Origin: JAXMAR01 sp046350295 | Lineage (GTDB): Bacteria > Planctomycetota > Planctomycetia > Gemmatales > Gemmataceae | DNA: 52,032 nt | Reading direction: 5' to 3' | NCBI GenBank assembly: GCA_046350295.1 | Contig: JAXMAR010000050.1 | Coordinates: 1 to 52,032, forward strand | Shown here: positions 50,064 through 52,032 of the stretch, in pieces | Layout of the letters: each line of letters begins with the position of its first letter | Position numbering within the stretch: the stretch's first letter is position 1 | Program-made: the position numbers and the translations under genes | Notes under the pieces: generated by a model | Database searches by the model: none | The model's input: only the letters and a program-made list of their open reading frames with translations | What the model was told of the DNA's origin: nothing

Positions 50064-50608
50064 TTCACTTGCCGCGCCGCAGCGTGACGCGCTTCTTCAT
50101 CCCGCTCATTGATGTCTTGCTTCTACTCTTCGGCATCTTTCTCTTGATGCCGATGGTCGAAGAGGAGGGCTCGCGCGGCGAGGACATCAAGGTGAAGACG
50201 ACGGCAGAGCGTCTGGCCGCCCGCGTCAAGGCGCTCGAGAAGTTGGAGCCGGAGCTATCGAAGGTGAGGGAGCTGAAGGACGAGCTGGAGCGGCTCAAGA
50301 AGCTGCTGGCCTCGCCGGTGCGCGACCGCATCTACGTCCGCATCATCGACATCGATCCGAAAGGCGCCCTTCTCTACCACGACGAGACGCGCAGCGGCAA
50401 GGACAGCGTCTTTCGCATCACGGACGAGAAACTCGCCCGCTACCTGGTCGAGAAGCACAAGAAACAGGCGGGGGAACGTCACCTCTTCTATGTCTTCAAT
50501 GTTCAGGACTACGACCGCTTCACGCTTGGAACGCTCCTCAAGGTCAATCGCTGGTTCGAGGGGGTGGAGACATCGCTGCCCGGGGAGCGTGAGGCGGGCA
50601 AGGATTAG
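50060..50608 (+). CDS. ExbD/TolR-like periplasmic protein
   Basis: The 182-residue protein overlaps the TolQ-like gene by four bases. An N-terminal basic stretch is followed by one membrane helix (RFFIPLIDVLLLLFGIFLLM), with the Asp of LIDVL in the position of the proton-carrying Asp of ExbD/TolR. A charged coiled coil follows (LAARVKALEKLEPELSKVRE), then a beta-alpha domain (RIYVRIIDIDPKGALLYHDE) that is periplasmic. It is an unusual, longer member because of the coiled coil. A partner to pull (TolA- or TonB-like) was not seen downstream. Confidence 0.8.
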   Translation: MIHLPRRSVTRFFIPLIDVLLLLFGIFLLMPMVEEEGSRGEDIKVKTTAERLAARVKALEKLEPELSKVRELKDELERLKKLLASPVRDRIYVRIIDIDPKGALLYHDETRSGKDSVFRITDEKLARYLVEKHKKQAGERHLFYVFNVQDYDRFTLGTLLKVNRWFEGVETSLPGEREAGKD

Positions 50609-50631
50609 CCGCGCAAACAGGTCGGCCTTGT

Positions 50632-50656
50632 AGGTCCGGCGAGCCGAGCCGGACCT
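50632..50656. terminator. Hairpin between convergent genes
   Basis: A 9-bp perfect stem (AGGTCCGGC / GCCGGACCT) with a 7-base loop lies 24 bases after the TolR-like gene and 41 bases after the kinase stop. T-runs are poor, so it may be a dispersed palindrome rather than an intrinsic terminator. Confidence 0.5.
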
Positions 50657-50696
50657 GACGTGAACACTCGCGAAACCGTCATTATGTCGCCTGTTT

Positions 50697-52032
50697 TTAG
50701 TACCGGCGGACCGCGTTGCGGTCGATGGTTTGGACGACGTCGATCGCGGCAGCGGGGCGCTGGGCGGGGTCCTTGGCGTGGAGAGAGGTGATGAGGCTTT
50801 CGAGCCAGGTGGGGGTGTCGGGGCGGAGTTGGCGAAGGGAGGGAGCGCGGTCGTTGCAGACTTGCCGCATGAGGATGAGGCAGGTTTCGCCGCTGAACGG
50901 GGTCTTGCCGGCGAGCAGGGTGTAGAGCACGCTGCCGAGGGCGAAGAGGTCGGCGCGGTGATCGATGGCTCCGCCGCCGAACTGCTCGGGGGACATGAAG
51001 AGGGGCGTGCCGATCCAGAGGCCGTCGGCGGAGAGGCGGGTGTCGTCGAGGACACGGGCCAGGCCGAAGTCGGTGATCTTGATGATGTCGTCTTCGGTGA
51101 CGAGGATGTTGGCCGGCTTGATGTCGCGATGGACAACGCGGCGCTGGTGGGCGGCATGGAGGCCGGCGGCGATCTGGCGGGCGTAGTGGGTGACGGCGGC
51201 GATCGGCAATGGGCCGGACTGCTCCAGGCGATCCTGGAGGGAAGCGCCTTTGACGTATTCCATCACGAGGTAAGGGACGCCATTCAGCTCGTTGACGGCG
51301 TAGATGGTGACGACATTCTCGTGCTGGATGGCGGCGGAGGCGCGGGCCTCGCGCAGGAAGCGTTCACGCGCCTCCGAGGAGATCAGCCGCTCGCGGTTGA
51401 GCATCTTGATGGCGACGAGGCGCTTGAGCATCGGATCGAGGGCGCGGAAGACGACGCCCATGGCGCCGCGGCCCAAGGCGCCCTGGATCTCGTCGTTGTT
51501 GAGGCGGGCGGGGGCGGGCTTTTCGTCCTGGAGGCAGGAGAGGTCGAAGTCGGGGAGGTCGGGGCCGGCTCCGCTGCCGTGGCGGCGGCCCGAATCCGCT
51601 GGCGACTTCTTGCGAAGCATGACCGTCTGGTCGGTCCGGTCGTCGTGGAGGGAAGAGCTGGAGGCGCGGCCGGAAGACTGCGTGCTCTGGACGGAGAGGG
51701 CGACCAGCTCCTTGCAGCCCTCGGCAATGATGGCGGCGAAGTTGGGGCACTGGCCGATGTCGACGCGGAGAACGTCGGCAAACTCGCGGACGCGCGGGCG
51801 GACGGCTTCGAGGAACTTGCCGAGGGAAGCCTGATCCATGCCGAAGCGGGCGCGGCCGAGCTTGAGGAGCTCGGCGATCATGCTCGGGTTGTTCTGCAGG
51901 CCGGCCAGCTCGGAGGCGAAGTAGAGGATCCAGGCGCGGTCCTGGTTGGGGCCTTTTTCGGTCAGCTTTTCGGGAGAGTGGTGATAGCGGATCGGCTCGA
52001 CGATTTCCTCGGGCAGGCGCCACGATTCGAGG
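50697..52032 (-). CDS. HDOD-Ser/Thr protein kinase fusion, N-terminus cut by window edge
   Basis: The frame runs to the right edge with no start. Its visible N-terminus reads ESWRLPEEIVEPIRYHHSPE, the C-terminal part of an HDOD domain (with the HH of the pattern), followed by a helical linker. A full kinase domain follows: GALGRGAMGVVFRALDPM (glycine loop), LVAIKML (Lys), VVHRDIKPANIL (catalytic loop), ITDFGLARVL (DFG), and LFMSPEQF. It is thus a Hanks-type Ser/Thr kinase of the planctomycete kind with a sensor-like HDOD part. No transmembrane helix is visible after the kinase, so it is probably cytosolic. The first part of the gene is outside the window. Confidence 0.9.
   Translation of the reverse strand, partial: LESWRLPEEIVEPIRYHHSPEKLTEKGPNQDRAWILYFASELAGLQNNPSMIAELLKLGRARFGMDQASLGKFLEAVRPRVREFADVLRVDIGQCPNFAAIIAEGCKELVALSVQSTQSSGRASSSSLHDDRTDQTVMLRKKSPADSGRRHGSGAGPDLPDFDLSCLQDEKPAPARLNNDEIQGALGRGAMGVVFRALDPMLKRLVAIKMLNRERLISSEARERFLREARASAAIQHENVVTIYAVNELNGVPYLVMEYVKGASLQDRLEQSGPLPIAAVTHYARQIAAGLHAAHQRRVVHRDIKPANILVTEDDIIKITDFGLARVLDDTRLSADGLWIGTPLFMSPEQFGGGAIDHRADLFALGSVLYTLLAGKTPFSGETCLILMRQVCNDRAPSLRQLRPDTPTWLESLITSLHAKDPAQRPAAAIDVVQTIDRNAVRRY

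Overview
The window looks like chromosome of a GC-rich planctomycete, most likely from the Gemmatales/Gemmataceae group. This is inferred from gene content: a PSD1-type cytochrome protein followed by a DUF1501 protein, a second DUF1501 protein, a DUF1080 protein, WD40 and HEAT-repeat proteins with signal peptides, a PEP-CTERM protein, an HDOD-Ser/Thr kinase fusion, and many small toxin-antitoxin-like pairs. No sequence search was run, so family names rest on motifs and remembered family features.

Layout. 1-5.2 kb: a methyltransferase cut by the left edge, two small secreted proteins, a toxin-antitoxin stub and a WD40/HEAT protein. 5.3-6.4 kb: a RAYT-type transposase next to three copies of a composite palindromic element and a 16-bp tandem repeat. 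6.4-12.1 kb: DUF1501, a decayed PIN toxin module, proteins of unknown function and a secreted esterase. 12.2-14.7 kb: two paralogous secreted NCYVYWWPGA-motif proteins sharing an upstream box, then an EamA transporter. 14.7-18.8 kb: a DUF433/DUF5615 pair, scpA, two membrane proteins and a planctomycete-type hypothetical. 19-25.6 kb: the PSD1 (frameshifted)-DUF1501 operon, a zinc-ribbon protein and a Tyr/Pro-rich secreted protein. 25.9-27.5 kb: an ECF sigma factor, a soluble zf-HC2 anti-sigma factor and a coiled-coil protein. 27.6-30.6 kb: a class III aminotransferase and an aldehyde dehydrogenase (frameshifted). 30.9-38.3 kb: PrcB_C-like protein, LarA-like protein, HEAT/PPC protein, two tandem ParB-like cassettes and recQ. 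38.4-43.1 kb: PEP-CTERM protein, a gene with an in-frame TGA at a CxxC position, serS and a WD40 protein. 43.1-47.7 kb: proline catabolism genes (P5C dehydrogenase and proline dehydrogenase), separated by an opposite-strand PIN-domain module. 48-52 kb: tRNA-Ser(GGA), DUF1080, a thioesterase-TolQ-like-TolR-like trio, and an HDOD-kinase cut by the right edge.

How genes may work together. Proline dehydrogenase and P5C dehydrogenase convert proline to glutamate. The aminotransferase and aldehyde dehydrogenase would form an amine or amino-acid degradation pair if the dehydrogenase is intact. The sigma and anti-sigma genes overlap and form a regulatory unit. The ybgC-tolQ-tolR gene order suggests an envelope energy-transduction module.

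The most interesting points are the candidate selenocysteine codon (CPVU motif) at 39654, the two-gene PIN module at 45.0-46.4 kb, the RAYT with its composite palindromes, the duplicated cassette at 35.4-36.8 kb, and the paired secreted proteins with a conserved upstream direct repeat. At least five coding regions carry indels or truncations. These are either real pseudogenes or assembly errors, and the sequence alone cannot tell which.
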